Assembly (NCBI GenBank): GCA_014843695.1
Contig: CM026400.1
Location: 31,477,225 to 31,541,224 of the forward strand
Direction of reading: 5' to 3'
Source of the DNA: Archivesica marissinica
Taxonomy: Eukaryota; Mollusca; Bivalvia; Venerida; Vesicomyidae
Length of the DNA stretch: 64,000 nt
In this document: positions 11,543 through 23,075 of the stretch, piece after piece
Layout of the letters: every line of letters begins with the position of its first letter
Position numbering within the stretch: the first letter of the stretch is position 1
Position numbers and translations under genes: made by a program
The notes under the pieces: generated by a model
Told to the model about the DNA's origin: nothing
The model's input: the letters and a program-made list of their open reading frames with translations, nothing else
Databases searched by the model: none

Positions 11543-11883
11543 TATGATTGTGGGTGAGAAACATGGGGCAATTACTGTTAACATCTATGATTGTGGGTGA
11601 GAAACATGGGGCCATTACTGTTAACATTTATGATTGTGGGTGAGAAACATGGGGCAATTACTGTTAACATTTATGAATGTGGGTGAGAAACATGGGGCCA
11701 TTACTGTTAACATTTATGATTGTGGGTGAGAAACATGGGGCAATTACTGTTAACATTTATGAATGTGGGTGAGAAACATGGGGCAAGTACTGTTAACATT
11801 TATGAATGTGGATGAGAAACATGGGGCAATTACTGTTAACATTTATGATTGTGGGTGAGAAATATGGGACAATTACTGTTACC
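11543..11883 (+). repeat. 43-bp minisatellite, about 8 copies
   Basis: Unit TATGATTGTGGGTGAGAAAC, ATGGGGCAATTACTGTTAAC, ATT. Differences are few (CCATT/CAATT, GAATG/GATTG), so the array is young. Confidence 0.93.
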
Positions 11884-12149
11884 ACATTTGGCCCGCTGTT
11901 GCTTGTACCGCTTGTACTGCTTGTACGTTATTCATGCTTGAACTCTATTGACAACTTGTTGGGTTGTATTAAGCCTCCATTGCCACAACATACAATTACC
12001 CCAGACCTTTAGGGCATAGGATCAGATATAAAACAATTATACAACCTCTTTACTTTCAATGTCTTAAATTTAAACTGATATAGCGTACATTTGGTACGTT
12101 TACGATGTAAAATCCAGTGTGGTATACAGGTACATTTTGTGTATCCTTA

Positions 12150-12500
12150 AATTTGTCACTTTCAATGTCGTAAGTTTAATTTCGTATACACGTAGCTCGC
12201 ATCTTGGTACGTTCAAGAGCCTAAATTTGATATATTATATCATGCATCTTGGTACGGTCAATGTCGTAAGTTTAATATCGTATACGTGTAGCTCGCATCT
12301 TGGTACGTTCAAGAGCCTAAATTTGATATATTATAGCTCGCATCTTGGTACGCTCAATGTCGTAAGTTTAATTTCGTATACACGTAGCTCGCATCTTGGT
12401 ACGTTCAAGAGCCTAACTTTGATATATTATAGCTCGCATCTTGGTACGTTCAATGTCGTAAAATTAGTTAATATCGAATACCTGTAATATATCTTGGTAC
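12150..12500 (+). repeat. Two-subunit tandem repeat
   Basis: Alternating subunits share CATCTTGGTACGTTCAA and then diverge: one continues GAGCCTAAATTTGATATA, the other TGTCGTAAGTTTAAT.TCGT. A higher-order repeat of about 96-100 bp, three copies plus parts. Confidence 0.8.
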
Positions 12501-12529
12501 GTGTAAGATCTTAAATCCAATAAGCTATA

Positions 12530-12665
12530 CAATAATAATAATAATAATAATAATAAAGACTTTATTTAACGAGAGTACTCATTTAACAAAAGTTAATCTA
12601 CCATGAGGCCCTCAACATATATACAATCAAATGCAATCAAAAGATAGCACTATAAGTGAGAACTG
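12530..12665 (-). mobile_element. LINE 3' end, antisense, with (AAT)n tail
   Basis: (AAT)n at 12530-12556, then AAGACTTTATTTAACGAGAG and CCATGAGGCCCTCAACATAT. The inverse of the LINE 3' UTR at 21455-21536. Confidence 0.65.
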
Positions 12666-13302
12666 CACATTGGAATAATATAGTAATGTAAAAGCTGAAA
12701 AATAGAGAAACTATATTTAATATGTAATGGAATATGATGATATATGGAATTGGCTAGCAGAGTAGAAAATGGGAATGAGACAATTAATGATACTAGATCT
12801 ATCTAACAATATGCAGATTTGACTTGTAGTGGTATCTTCAAAATGCATGTACATGTTTGCACGTTGCTACTATCAAGGCTGCCAGTTCAATGTCGTTGAC
12901 TTGCATTTGTATTGCATAAATTAAAATATTGCTTTACAGCGGCTTCACAAGAAACCCTCTAAAACGTGATGGTTTCCCAGGCAACAAAGCAAACAGACCA
13001 TGTACTTGCCTCATCTGTTATTTATAATCGATTACATATAATTACATTGTCGAGACTTGCGGATTGATTGAAAATCCAGTCACATTCAAAGCAAATTGTA
13101 TTTTGCTTTAAACGAAATGTCAAGACAATTGCCCAGGCTCTCATTATTTCAAGCTTTCCGCATCTTTCTGACTTACATGGTAACTACGTTTATTTACGCC
13201 TAGGCAGCTTCTTCTGTTTCGCTATATTTGCATAATTGAAACCAATGTTTTTCTTAATTTAGTCAATAATTGTAATGCAGTATGAACAACAACACAGGCC
13301 AC

Positions 13303-13515
13303 CATGTGGCGTCCGTGGCCCAGTAGTAGAGCGTCGGATTTGGAATCGAACGGTCCCGGGTTTGATACTCGGTCAGGTCACGTATGTAGTGTCATTGAGC
13401 AAGGCACCTCACGCACATTGCTTAGTACTGGTTAACCGCTTAGGTCGGCAAAGCCTGCCCAGGAAAACGTGTCTAGGTCCCCGCGAGTGGTTTGACATTA
13501 ATGGAACATACATAC
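13303..13515 (+). mobile_element. SINE-D (tRNA-Pro-like head)
   Basis: Head GGCGTCCGTGGCCCAGTAGT with anticodon loop TTTGGAA (TGG, Pro) and B-box-like GGGTTTGATACTC. The body contains GAGCAAGGCACCTCACGCAC and ACTGGTTAACCGCTTAGG. Antisense copies are at 30488 and 48253. 12666-13302 on its left shows nothing recognisable. Confidence 0.8.
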
Positions 13516-13597
13516 ATACCCTTGAGAGTAGAATATCTGTATCTGTGGTCAGGTTGTCCTTATGCATATGTTCTATGATACTATGAGGTCAAGGTAC

Positions 13598-13785
13598 GGT
13601 CGTGGAAGTCGTGTTAGCGAAAGACCCGGAGTTTGCGCCCAGCTGTAGCCGTTGCGAGTGTGACCTTAGGCAATGCATTTAAATTCCAAATTGTCTCTTC
13701 TCTCCTTCGTTGTGATGGATTCCATCAGGAATCAGGTCTCGAACTTGTTTCTCAATCGAGCTAATATAAATGTGTATAAAATATA
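13598..13785 (+). mobile_element. SINE-B, internally deleted
   Basis: Starts CGTGGAAGTCGTGTTAGCG, lacks most of the anticodon arm, then follows the family body to GAGCTAATATAAATGTGTAT. Confidence 0.8.
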
Positions 13786-14110
13786 ATATACAAATGCAAT
13801 TTAAAATAAAGTGTATATTAATTTAATAAATGAAATTCCATTGTGACACCCTGACTCTTGAGAAACGTGCATCAGAATACAGAATACCCAGACAAATAGT
13901 CTGCTGTTTTATGAAGTGCACACGCACTTAACGTGCACAATTAGTCAGCATTATTGAACAAATATTGATATTAGTTGCGCCTGCTTCTCAACAGCTTGTT
14001 TAGTGATTTCATTGCGAGCTGAGGACGGATGAAATTAAACATGTTCAACTCTGTGCTGTGAGTCTGTGACGTACAAAGGCAATACTTAAACATGCATGAT
14101 TAGTGAGAAG

Positions 14111-14770
14111 TAATGCACATTACTGGTGAGCTTTATTGACGTTAACTGCTTAAACCTCTACGAGTCAGACGTAATGCACATTATTGATGAGGTGTATGAT
14201 GGTAACTGCTTAAACCTCTACTAGTCAGACGTAATGCACATTATTGATGAGGTGTATGATGGTACAAGCTTAAACCTCTACTAGTCAGACGTAATGCACA
14301 CTAGTGGTGAGGTTACGTGAGATTAAACCTTTATAATTGGTCAGATGTAATGCACAGTAGTGGTGAGGTTTCGTGAGATTAAACCTTTATAATTGGTCAG
14401 ATGTAATGCACAGTATTGGTGATGTTTCGTGAGATTAAACCTTTATAATTGGTCAGATGTAATGCACAGTATTGGTGAGGTTACGTGAGATTAAACCTTT
14501 ATAATTTGTCAGACGTAATGCACAGTATTGGTGATGTTTCGTGAGATTAAACCTTTATAATTGGTCAGACGTAATGCACAGTAGTGGTGAGGTTACGTGA
14601 GATTAAACCTTTATAATTGGTCAGACGTAATGCACAGTAGTGGTGAGGTTACGTGAGATTAAACCTTTATAATTGGTCAGACGTAATGCACAGTATTGAT
14701 GGACATAAGTGAGTGAAGTAATGCACACACTATGGGAGGATTTAGCGAGGTTAAACCTTTAAAATTAGTC
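14111..14770 (+). repeat. 56-60-bp minisatellite, about 11 copies
   Basis: Units start GTAATGCACA. The first three are 60 bp (ATGATGGTAACTGCTTAAAC), the others 56 bp (GGTTACGTGAGATTAAACCT then TTATAATTGGTCAGAC). The switch between subtypes is at about 14290. Confidence 0.9.
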
Positions 14771-15093
14771 AGCACAGACAGTATTAGCGGGTTTACACCT
14801 CTATTGTTTCATAGCGAACTGACTTTGTTATGACACCATATGTTTTACTAAAAAGCTTTAAATGAATGTACATTGTAAACAGTAATATCACATTGTATCA
14901 GGTTATACATAAGGCTATGAAGCGAAACGTGAATACTATCAAACTGTAGATACAAATCACTGACTTCTTACAGGGTCCTCCTCTTTTTCAGTACATCTTG
15001 TCATCTTGCAAACTATCATTGTAAGTGAATACAGGCAACTGTTTATATGTTGTATATAAATGAACCCTGAGCTGGCAGTGTCACAACAAACTA

Positions 15094-15290
15094 GTAGGAG
15101 TTAGGTATAGATATCAAATGCTCCCATATATCTAGTAGATACACGCTTACTGTTTAATAGATAAGGACTTAGGTAGAGATATCAACCTTTCCTATATATC
15201 TAGACTATACACTATTCAATAGACGAGGACTTAGGTAGAGATATCAAACTTTCCTACCTACATGTAGATCTAGAAGATACACCTTCAGGA
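15094..15290 (+). repeat. About 65-bp repeat, 3 degenerate copies
   Basis: TTAGGTATAGATATCAA / CTTAGGTAGAGATATCAA followed by TCCTATATATCTAG occurs three times. Confidence 0.75.
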
Positions 15291-15309
15291 GACCAGATAT
15301 ATATAACGG

Positions 15310-16147
15310 TCAAGCCGACAATTTAGTGCGTGTCAAAAGGCATTAAAATGTATGGGTCTGCCCAAGAGGTAATCGTCTGTTCAGGAGACAAAATAGATAT
15401 AAGGGTCCGGCCAACAAGTTGTGTCGGTAATAAGGGCCATGTCAATAAGTTAGCCACTGTCCGGAGACAATACAGCAATAATGATCAGGCCAACAATTTA
15501 GGGCCTGTAATGAGACGATATAGATATAAAGGGGCAGGCGGCCAAATATGCACTGTGACAAATGTGTGACTGTCTGGTCAATAAGTTAGTATATATGATC
15601 GATATAAGGGCCAGACAAACGATATAGTGTCGGTCATGAGACATACGGGCCAGACAAACGATTTAGTGTCGGTCATGAGACATAAGGGCCAGACAAACGA
15701 TTTAGTGTCGGTCATGAGACATAAGGGCCAGACAAACGATTTAGTGTCGGTCATGAGATATAAGGGCCAGACAAACGATTTAGTGTCGGTCAGGAGATAT
15801 AAGGGCCAGACAAACGATTTAGTATCGATCATGAGATATAAGGGCCAGACAAACGATTTAGTGTCGGTCATGAGATATAAGGGCCAGGCAAACGATTTAG
15901 TTCGGTCATGAGATATAGGGCCAGACAAACGATTTAGTGTCGGTCATGAGATATAAGGGCCAGACAAACGATTTAGTGTCGGTCATGAGATATAAGGGCC
16001 AGACAAACGATTTAGTGTCGGTCATGAGATATAAGGGCCAGACAAACGATTTAGTGTCGATCATGAGATATAAGGGCCAGACAAACGATTTAGTATCGAT
16101 CATGAGATATAAGGGCCAGACAAACGATTTAGTGTCGGTCATGAGAC
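15310..16147 (+). repeat. 39-bp minisatellite, 14 good copies with a degenerate left flank
   Basis: Unit CAGACAAACGATTTAGTGTC, GGTCATGAGATATAAGGGC from 15595. 15310-15590 holds older diverged units (CAGGCCAACAATTTAGGGCC). Since 39 is a multiple of three, long frames arise on both strands (MRYKGQTNDLVSV and WPLYLMTDTKSFV types). They reflect the repeat, not genes. Confidence 0.93.
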
Positions 16148-16158
16148 AGGATAGATTA

Positions 16159-16353
16159 GTTATTTCAACTTATAATAATCAGTCTCGAGACCTCATTCCT
16201 GATGGATTCCATCGCCACGAGGGAGAGAGAAGAGGCAACGTGGAATTTAAATGCCTTGCCTAAGGGCACAATCGTAACGGCTTCAGCGTGTCTCGAACTC
16301 CGGAACTTTCGCACCTGAAGCGAACGCGCTACAACTGCGCTATCACGACTTCC
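16159..16353 (-). mobile_element. SINE-B, antisense, with target-site duplication
   Basis: The inverse of the SINE-B body and head (CTCGAGACC..ATTCCTGATGG to GCGCTATCACGACTTCC). It is flanked by the 11-bp direct repeat AGGATAGATTA at 16148-16158 and 16354-16364, and it landed just past the 39-bp array. Confidence 0.9.
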
Positions 16354-16959
16354 AGGATAGATTATACCAACAATGTACATGTAGTGTCGAACAATAGATG
16401 AGACAACGGTTAGGCCAACAATTTAGTGTCGGGCAGAGGCAAAACAGACACAGCTTGTTAGACATAATCTGTCATCGTATCAGTGACTTGGCTAGGATCA
16501 CTACGCCATGGGAGTGATCAGACCTCTAGACAAACTGGAATCGGGCGTTATAACCGTCTACGACACATACGTCTGCAGATGGTATTACAGAACTCAATAC
16601 AAAGTCAACACGTTCTCGACTGGATTTAACTGCTTGATATATCGCCATTTCTAGGAGCAAAAGCCTGCAACTTTTTGCAATCCGTCCATTCCAATAAGCC
16701 GGTTTAGCATGACGTGTGGTCGTTAATACACTAAGCATAGCAGCCAGACAATGTTGGATTATTCCAGAAGTTGCTAATATCCCGAGATGCTAATTTATAG
16801 AAATGTGCAGACGATATTACAATATAGAATGTGTCTGCTGCTCTTATAATGTCGTCTATATTGCAATATACACACGCACAGCATTAACGTGGTCGGATTA
16901 TGTGTTTCGAGTTTATTGTAAGTTCGGGAGGAAAGGCCGCTGAACCGTCCAGGCTTGAT

Positions 16960-17345
16960 TGCCCATATGAGCGACGCCTCCTGAAGAGATTGGTCATTTT
17001 AGATTGTTGGAGGATAGTGCAATGATACACACAGAGAGAGACACACATTCCAGAGTCTCCTCTGATTCTTTTACGTGCACAGTGTACAGCACCGACACGA
17101 GACATCGGTTTAAAGTCCCAACTGTATATATATACAGCACCGACACGAGACCTCGGTTTAAAGTCCCATCTGTATATATATATATATATACAGATGGGAC
17201 TTTAAACCGAGGTCTCGTGTGATGGACTTTAAACCGAGGTCTCGTGTCGGTGCTGTATAATGTGCACGTAAAAGAATCAGAGGAGACTCTAGAATGTGTG
17301 TGTCTCTCTCTCTCTCTGTATCATTGCACTATCCTCCAAACATGA
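16960..17345. repeat. Palindromic pair of SINE-A fragments
   Basis: An antisense SINE-A part (16960-17137) and a second antisense piece (17141-17171) face a sense copy (17191-17345). A (TA)n of about 18 bases separates ACGAGACCTCGGTTTAAAGT from ACTTTAAACCGAGGTCTCGT. The arms of about 35 bp are essentially perfect and could form a hairpin or cruciform. The internal repeat of GATGG.ACTTTAAACC on the right shows further rearrangement. Confidence 0.88.
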
Positions 17346-18543
17346 TACATATATACATGTATTGTTTTGTGGATGTATATAGTGGAATAAATGTGCTTAA
17401 ACCAAACACAATCTATAAATATGCATTATTATAATCGTTGAAGTCGGAGTTCTATTTGTGATTCTTTAGCACATTTCTGAATGTATTATTGCAACCCGAA
17501 CAAAGAACTGTTCACATAAATCAGATTACATGTCGTAAAAATGTACTGTAGCTTATATGTTCACTCATAACTAGCATAGCCGCATGCTTTCGTCCAAGAT
17601 ACGCTAATCCCCTATTCTACACTGTATACAATAAGGCTTAAACATGCTCCCTGTGGAACTCCGCCGCAAACGGGAATGAGTCAGATGCAATTAAACCCCG
17701 TTGTTTTAATTATCGATAAACTTAATGGTGTGTAGAAAACGTAAATTTTAAACAGTGAATCAGAAAATCTGTTCAATAAAAAATGCTATATTTTGTTTAA
17801 GTCAATATCCAGTTAATTATTTATGTGCCGCTTTACCTTGAGATATTTAATGTGACCGCAATAAAATGCACCAAACCAATAGTAATATAATCGAGCATTT
17901 TATAGCCAAAATGGGAATATATTATTTTGGGTCAATTGTTCGAATTAAGCTTGCTTCTGTTTACAGTGATTAGATAGTAAATTGGATTAGATGAACAATT
18001 TCCTAAGATTAGAATAGATACATGTATATTATTATACTTGTAATCTAATTTAATGATGATTTGTATTAGGATTATCTGTCCACCAGTAAATTATTTGAAC
18101 ACCGGTAACACGAAATATTAACAAAACGACGATATATGCATGCATATTGCGATTTCAAGCCCGACTAATAGTCTAGCTGTAACTAGCAAAACATGATAAC
18201 GGTATTGTACATACGCATACAATCACTGTATTTAAAGCAAGTACATTCAACCTTACACCAGGTGGTATGCATTTTAATAGGGCTAGTTTAAGATTCGGTC
18301 AGACTACACTAATCGTTTCAAATGATGCAGAAACAGATCGTAACCCGATATCCGAAATAAACTATGACATATTTGAAAAGGTCAAAGGTATAGCATGAGG
18401 TACAATTGGTACTTTGGTGAAAAGGTCATCGGATACTTGGCTTGTACTTGTTCGTCTATTAAATCTACTCCACTAGCATGTTGGTATATCTCATTGGTGG
18501 ACAATCCTTGCCCTAGAGACATTTCTGTTACTCTCTAACTAAG
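17346..18543. other. No recognised feature
   Basis: AT-rich non-coding sequence with short interrupted frames only. Confidence 0.5.
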
Positions 18544-19090
18544 GTGTATCCACGTTTTGGTTGGATAAACCCACCTTTTTCAAGGTTTAATCAAGGTTTT
18601 TTTCGAGCACGGTGTTTGCTGGAAAAACTATATAGATTTAAACATTGAGAAAGGTGAGTTTATGTTGTTGCAGAAAAAATATATAGATTTAAACATTGAG
18701 AAAGATGAGCTTATGTGGTTGCTGGAAAAACTATATAGATTTAAACATTGAGAAAGATGAGTTTATGTGGTTGCTGGAAAAACTATATAGATTTAAACAT
18801 TGAGAAAGATGAGTTTATGTGGTTGCTGGAAAAACTATATAGATTTAAACATTGAGAAAGATGAGTTTATGTGGTTGCTGAAAAAATATATAGATTTAAA
18901 CTTTGAGAATATGAGTTTATATGGTTACTGAAAAAAATATAGATTAAACATTGACAAAAGAGGAATTTATATGGTTGCCGGAAAAATAACTCTATTAAAC
19001 CTTGAGAAGATGAGTTTATATGGATGCTGAACAAACAACTTGATTAAACCTTGTGAAAGGTGGGTATATACCACCAAAACCTTGGTACAC
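18544..19090. mobile_element. Inverted-repeat element with a 52-bp tandem array as its core
   Basis: The outer about 54 bp are inverted: left GTGTATCC.CGTTTTGG with ACCCACCTTTTTCAAGG and TTTAATCAAG; right the inverse, ending CCAAAACCTTGGTACAC. Between them lie about 8.5 units of 52 bp (GCTGGAAAAACTATATAGAT and TTAAACATTGAGAAAGATGA), more diverged at the right. The layout recalls non-autonomous bivalve elements that carry satellite cores (pearl-like). Confidence 0.8.
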
Positions 19091-19429
19091 ATGTGTTACA
19101 GAGTATTGGAGATCATTAGAACAATACAATTGAAGTTTGGAAATGACTGCCATAAAAGAATTTTCAATTTCTTACGTTGTTTCGTCGTTATGACTCAATT
19201 CTGACGCATGCGCAGCTTTTATCTCATTGATCCATATTTTTAGAATTTGGGATATTTTCTTTGCAATAAAACATTTGTTGGAAATACTGTACATTGTACA
19301 GCAGCAGTTGAATTCCTGATTTGGGGCCTCAGTCCGTGGCCGAGTGGCTTTAGTTTTTATCGTATTGTATTGTATATGTATATATAAACACAACCACAAG
19401 CATACAAGTAAAGTATAACAGCATTAGAT

Positions 19430-19690
19430 TATGTCCTCCCCATAGAAGTGGTTGAGGTCGGTCACCGTAAACAAGCCATCACCGCTGTATGTTCGAATCC
19501 CATTAGGAGTGTCGAAGTCTTTCATGTCAGGAAGCTACCCAGCTGACTTACGGAAGGTCGGTAGTTCTACCCGAGTGGCTGCATGTGCATGAAATACTAC
19601 TCGAAGGTCTTCCTCCATCAATACTAGCTAGAGGGTTGCCATATGATCTAAGCGGCTGGTGAGACTTTTGAACCCCCCAAAACTAACAAA
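19430..19690 (+). repeat. Family-F copy with tRNA-like head
   Basis: Head with TGGTTGAGGTCGG and B-box-like TGTTCGAATCCCATTAG, then GGAAGCTACCCAGCTGACTT and GTAGTTCTACCCGAGTGG. It ends near TTTTGAACCCCCCAAAA. Shows that family F also has a tRNA-derived (Ser/Leu-like) head. Confidence 0.7.
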
Positions 19691-19732
19691 TCAATTCCAG
19701 TTCCGGATTTCCGAATATACTGCACATAAATG

Positions 19733-19958
19733 TTGCAGGTTCGATCCCCCGTCTGACCCTAATAAAATTAACAGTCTTTTAGATGGGACTTTAAACCGAG
19801 GTCTCGTGTCGGTGCCTTACACCGTGCACGTAAAAGAACCAGAGGAGACTCTGGAATGGGTCTCTGTCTGTATCATTGCACTATCCTCCAAAAATCTAAA
19901 ATGACTACTTAGCGTCGCTCATATGGGCAACCGGTAGCGACGATAAATAAACGTAAGC
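19733..19958 (+). mobile_element. SINE-A, 5' truncated
   Basis: Begins at the B box (TTGCAGGTTCGATCCCCCG) and runs to ATAAATAAACGTAAGCACAC, with a small deletion in the CTTCAGGAGGCG region. Confidence 0.85.
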
Positions 19959-20832
19959 ACACAGTGATGCGCACTACACTGTGACCTGTCACACGTCAGA
20001 CACGTACTTTGTGGTGTCAATCTGTAATTAATATTTCGGCAATGTTTCACAAATATTCTGTTAGATTGGGACTCGACGTTTGAAAGTGACAAATTTCTTT
20101 ATGTCGGATGGGGAGCTTAGAACATCGTGCAAAGAGACAGCATATTTGTTATTCTGACGTAAACACTAATTTATCGTCATCCTGGGAAGTCTTCGTTTAT
20201 CTGTATGCTCCTGGGGGGCATTTATAGACTGCATTGAACATATCGAATCTATTCGGCAATGTGAAAGCATGTTAATGGTCTCAGATATATCGTTCAGAAA
20301 CGTGGGGATAGAAGGTTAGGTCATACAACACTAAATGAACAATCCAGCGTGCCTATGTTAACGCTTTGCATACTGGGTAAAATAAATGCTATAACTAGTT
20401 CAAATAATTGTAGTAGAATACAATTCGTTAATGTATTGTTTTCATATGTGTAATTGAAAACTGTGAACACACGTCATGGGATTTGATGACATGTCGGGTA
20501 TTATACTGCTATTTCACCCGCTCGCGTGCAAAGAGCTAAGTAATCGAACTTAATCATCGCCAATAAATTCACAGACAAGCAAAGGATGTTAAATGATGTC
20601 TTATTGGACGGTGGGTCACACTCTATTCGGGCTTATGACACAATCCCGTCTGCCAATCCGTTGATCAAAATTATCAGGTCAGTCGCATAGGGATAGAATA
20701 GAAATTAAAGGAAAGTAAATAACACGGAGCCACATTTTCTTGTTTCCAATAAAGAGTAGTCAAGGGAAATAAGTCATGCATGATTATATTTTCGGCTGGG
20801 GCTTTGTGACATAATACGTTATTTATAAACCC

Positions 20833-21055
20833 TTAACCTGCCGAATAAATTGGACTGAATGTGCAAACAACATAGACACAGATCAAGCGCCGCGTCTGAT
20901 CAGGATCTATGTTGTTTGCTATTCACACACAAGTGTTGTTTTAGCTCCACTATCCGAATAGCAATCCGTTATGTGCACGTTCTGTGCCGTCTGATTTGGC
21001 TCTATGCTGTTTGCACAAAAGCGACTTTAGTCGTGATTGGCAGATTAAAGGTTAA
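20833..21055. mobile_element. TTAA-flanked MITE-like element with internal hairpin
   Basis: Left TTAACCTGCC and right GGCAGATTAAAGGTTAA are inverted and degenerate. Inside, GCAAACAACATAGA..CAGATCA pairs with TGATCAGGATCTATGTTGTT. TTAA ends suggest a piggyBac-like target preference. 19959-20832 on its left has no recognised feature. Confidence 0.5.
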
Positions 21056-21204
21056 TACGGTGTTTTTTGGCATACGGTGTTTTATTGTTTGTGTAGGTTT
21101 TTTTGGTAATATTCAAATCATTATTTAGAATAGGATAATAACGAAATATTTAACCATTCATTGATCGTTAAGATATGGATTGTTCCTCAACCGTCCATTG
21201 GTCA

Positions 21205-21536
21205 TAACTAAACATAAGTTGGAAATATTCCGTAATACTTTTGTTTATTCAGGTTCTTCCATTTGGAATTCACTACCTCATTATATTCAAAATTCCAACC
21301 CACCCAATATCTTTAAATCTCGATATTTAAGATGGAATAAGCCAACAAAATCATAGAAATCTTGTATATATACATACATAATAGATGAGCGTCCACGTAC
21401 TGCTGAATACTGTACTTAACATGTAGTGTTTCTTTAATCGATATGTTTTCTATGTCATATGTTGAGGGCCTTATTTGTATTAGCCATGTGTTATGTAAGC
21501 TCCCTCGTCAAATAAAGTAATTATTATTATTATACT
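21205..21536 (+). pseudogene. LINE reverse-transcriptase ORF C-terminus and 3' UTR
   Basis: Frame RNTFVYSGSSIWNSLPHYIQ, then NSNPPNIFKSRYLRWNKPTK and S, with TAG at 21354-21356. The WNSLP..I......FK..LR pattern closes the ORF of many LINE elements of the Jockey/CR1/RTE type. It is followed by TTGAGGGCC, TCAAATAAAGTAATTATTAT and an (ATT)n tail. Only this 3' end is present (5' truncated), which is usual for dead LINE copies. Confidence 0.8.
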
Positions 21537-22287
21537 AGACATCAAAATCAAAAGTTCAACCCTGGTAAGTAAACGCACATTTTAACAAACGAAAACAAGT
21601 AAGTGTCAACGGCAAAAGTAGAATGAATAAAATAGTTCCTGAAATGTAAATAATCGATGCGCATCATGTTTGTTGTACATCTATATAGACGGCGTCGCGA
21701 AATCCACGCCAGACACAGCTTTCTCCTCACTAGAGAGACACACAATAACATTGTCAAGTATATCAGTCTCGTTAGTTCTAAATTTATTCTGATTTGGGGG
21801 GGATTAGTCTATAGAATGTTTATTGAATGTGCAAAGTGATGCTTAACAAGTCCAGGCAACATAACAACATTATTAATTTCGGGACGTGCGCAATGCTAAC
21901 AATAAATGAACGAGACTAGTTCATAATTGGCAATATCTCTTGATAATGCGGCAAGAAATGTAAAAGGTCATCATATATCAAGATAAAGTAGATGGTCTCG
22001 CGGTCAGTGTCTGTCGCGGCTTAAAATAAGTGCCAAAGACAAAGTAATAATTAGTTATTTCGTGCTGCTGTCGCAAGAAATGTAAACAGCCGTTTATATC
22101 ATCTGGATTGTCTCTCCAATCCACGGAAGACACAGTATCTTAGAAAACTGGTGAACGTATTAGGGCTTACAAAAACCATTACCTCAGTAGATACCGGGGT
22201 AATAAAACAATCACGTTCGCTGACAACTGTTATATCTAACAATTCTGTCATGCCACCTCCAACCGGAAAGTGGAGAGACAAATCACT
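21537..22287. other. No recognised feature
   Basis: Non-coding AT-rich DNA; the short frames here have no known domain. Confidence 0.5.
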
Positions 22288-22500
22288 TGCCCCTCACCGC
22301 TTCAGCTTCGGATCCCACTCAGGGTGTCGGCATATTTCATGCGAGAAAGCTACCTAGCTGGTTTGCGGAAGGTCGATGGTTCTACCCGAGTGCCCGTCAC
22401 TGCCTGAAGGGGCATCCCCCGGGATCTTAATCAACCGATGGTTAATATATTGAATTGCGAATCCAAGGAGCGCATGTTCGATCCCGTGTCTGACCCTATT
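22288..22500 (+). repeat. Family-F copy followed by a degenerate SINE-A head
   Basis: CGCTTCAGCTTCGGATCCCAC (B-box-like) and GTTCTACCCGAGTGCCCG mark family F, to about 22430. 22440-22496 (GGTTAATATATTGAATTGCG, TGTTCGATCCCGTGTCTGAC) is a worn SINE-A head. Confidence 0.6.
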
Positions 22501-22547
22501 TGTATATATTTAAATTTAAGATGGGAATATCAAACAAGGTATTACTT

Positions 22548-22784
22548 AATACAAATTGATTTTTAGCTCGATTGCGAAACAAGTTTTTACAACTTTTTAA
22601 TCAATTAATCACTCTCGATACCTCATTCCTGGTGGAATCCATCGCCACGAGGGAGAGAGATGAGTCATGTGGAAGTTAAAGTCTGTGCATAAGGGCACAC
22701 TCGTAACAGCTCCAATGCGGCGCGAACTCCGGGCCTTTCGCACCTGAAGCGACCTCTCTACCACTGCGCTATCACGACTTCCAC
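22548..22784 (-). mobile_element. SINE-B, full length, antisense
   Basis: The left end is the inverse of the family tail (TTTAGCTCGATTGCGAAAC); the right end is the inverse of the head (CACTGCGCTATCACGACTTCC). Moderately diverged. Confidence 0.85.
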
Positions 22785-22794
22785 TAGGTAATAT

Positions 22795-23075
22795 GTATCG
22801 TTGCAATACACCGGGCATGTAAATGAACCAGGGGTGCTTCCGGGCATGTAAATGAACCAGGGGTGCTTCCGGGCATGTAAATGAACCAGGGGTGCTTCCA
22901 GGAATGTAACTGAACCATGGGTGCTTCCGGGCATGTAAATGAACCAGGGGTGCTTCCGGGCATGTAAATGAACCAGGGGTGCTTCCGGGCATGTAAAGGA
23001 ACCAGGGGTGCTTCCGGGCATGTAAAGGAACCAGGGGTGCTTCCAGGAATGTAAAGGAACCAGGGATGCTTCTGG
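22795..23075. repeat. 29-bp minisatellite derived from a SINE-A-like segment
   Basis: About nine units of GGGCATGTAAATGAACCAGG plus GGTGCTTCC. The unit and its flanks (CACCGGGCATGTAAATGAAC, GCACTATCCTCCAAACAT) match the SINE-A body (CACCGTGCACGTAAAAGAAC, GCACTATCCTCCAAA). A diverged relative at 47590-47755 (antisense) has the same GAAGCAACCCTGGTTATTTT variant. Confidence 0.85.

Noticed and set aside
15578..16263. Proteins of 78-116 residues with 13-residue repeats on both strands
   Set aside because: They arise from a 39-bp tandem array whose length is a multiple of three; no start context, domain or non-repeat part supports coding.
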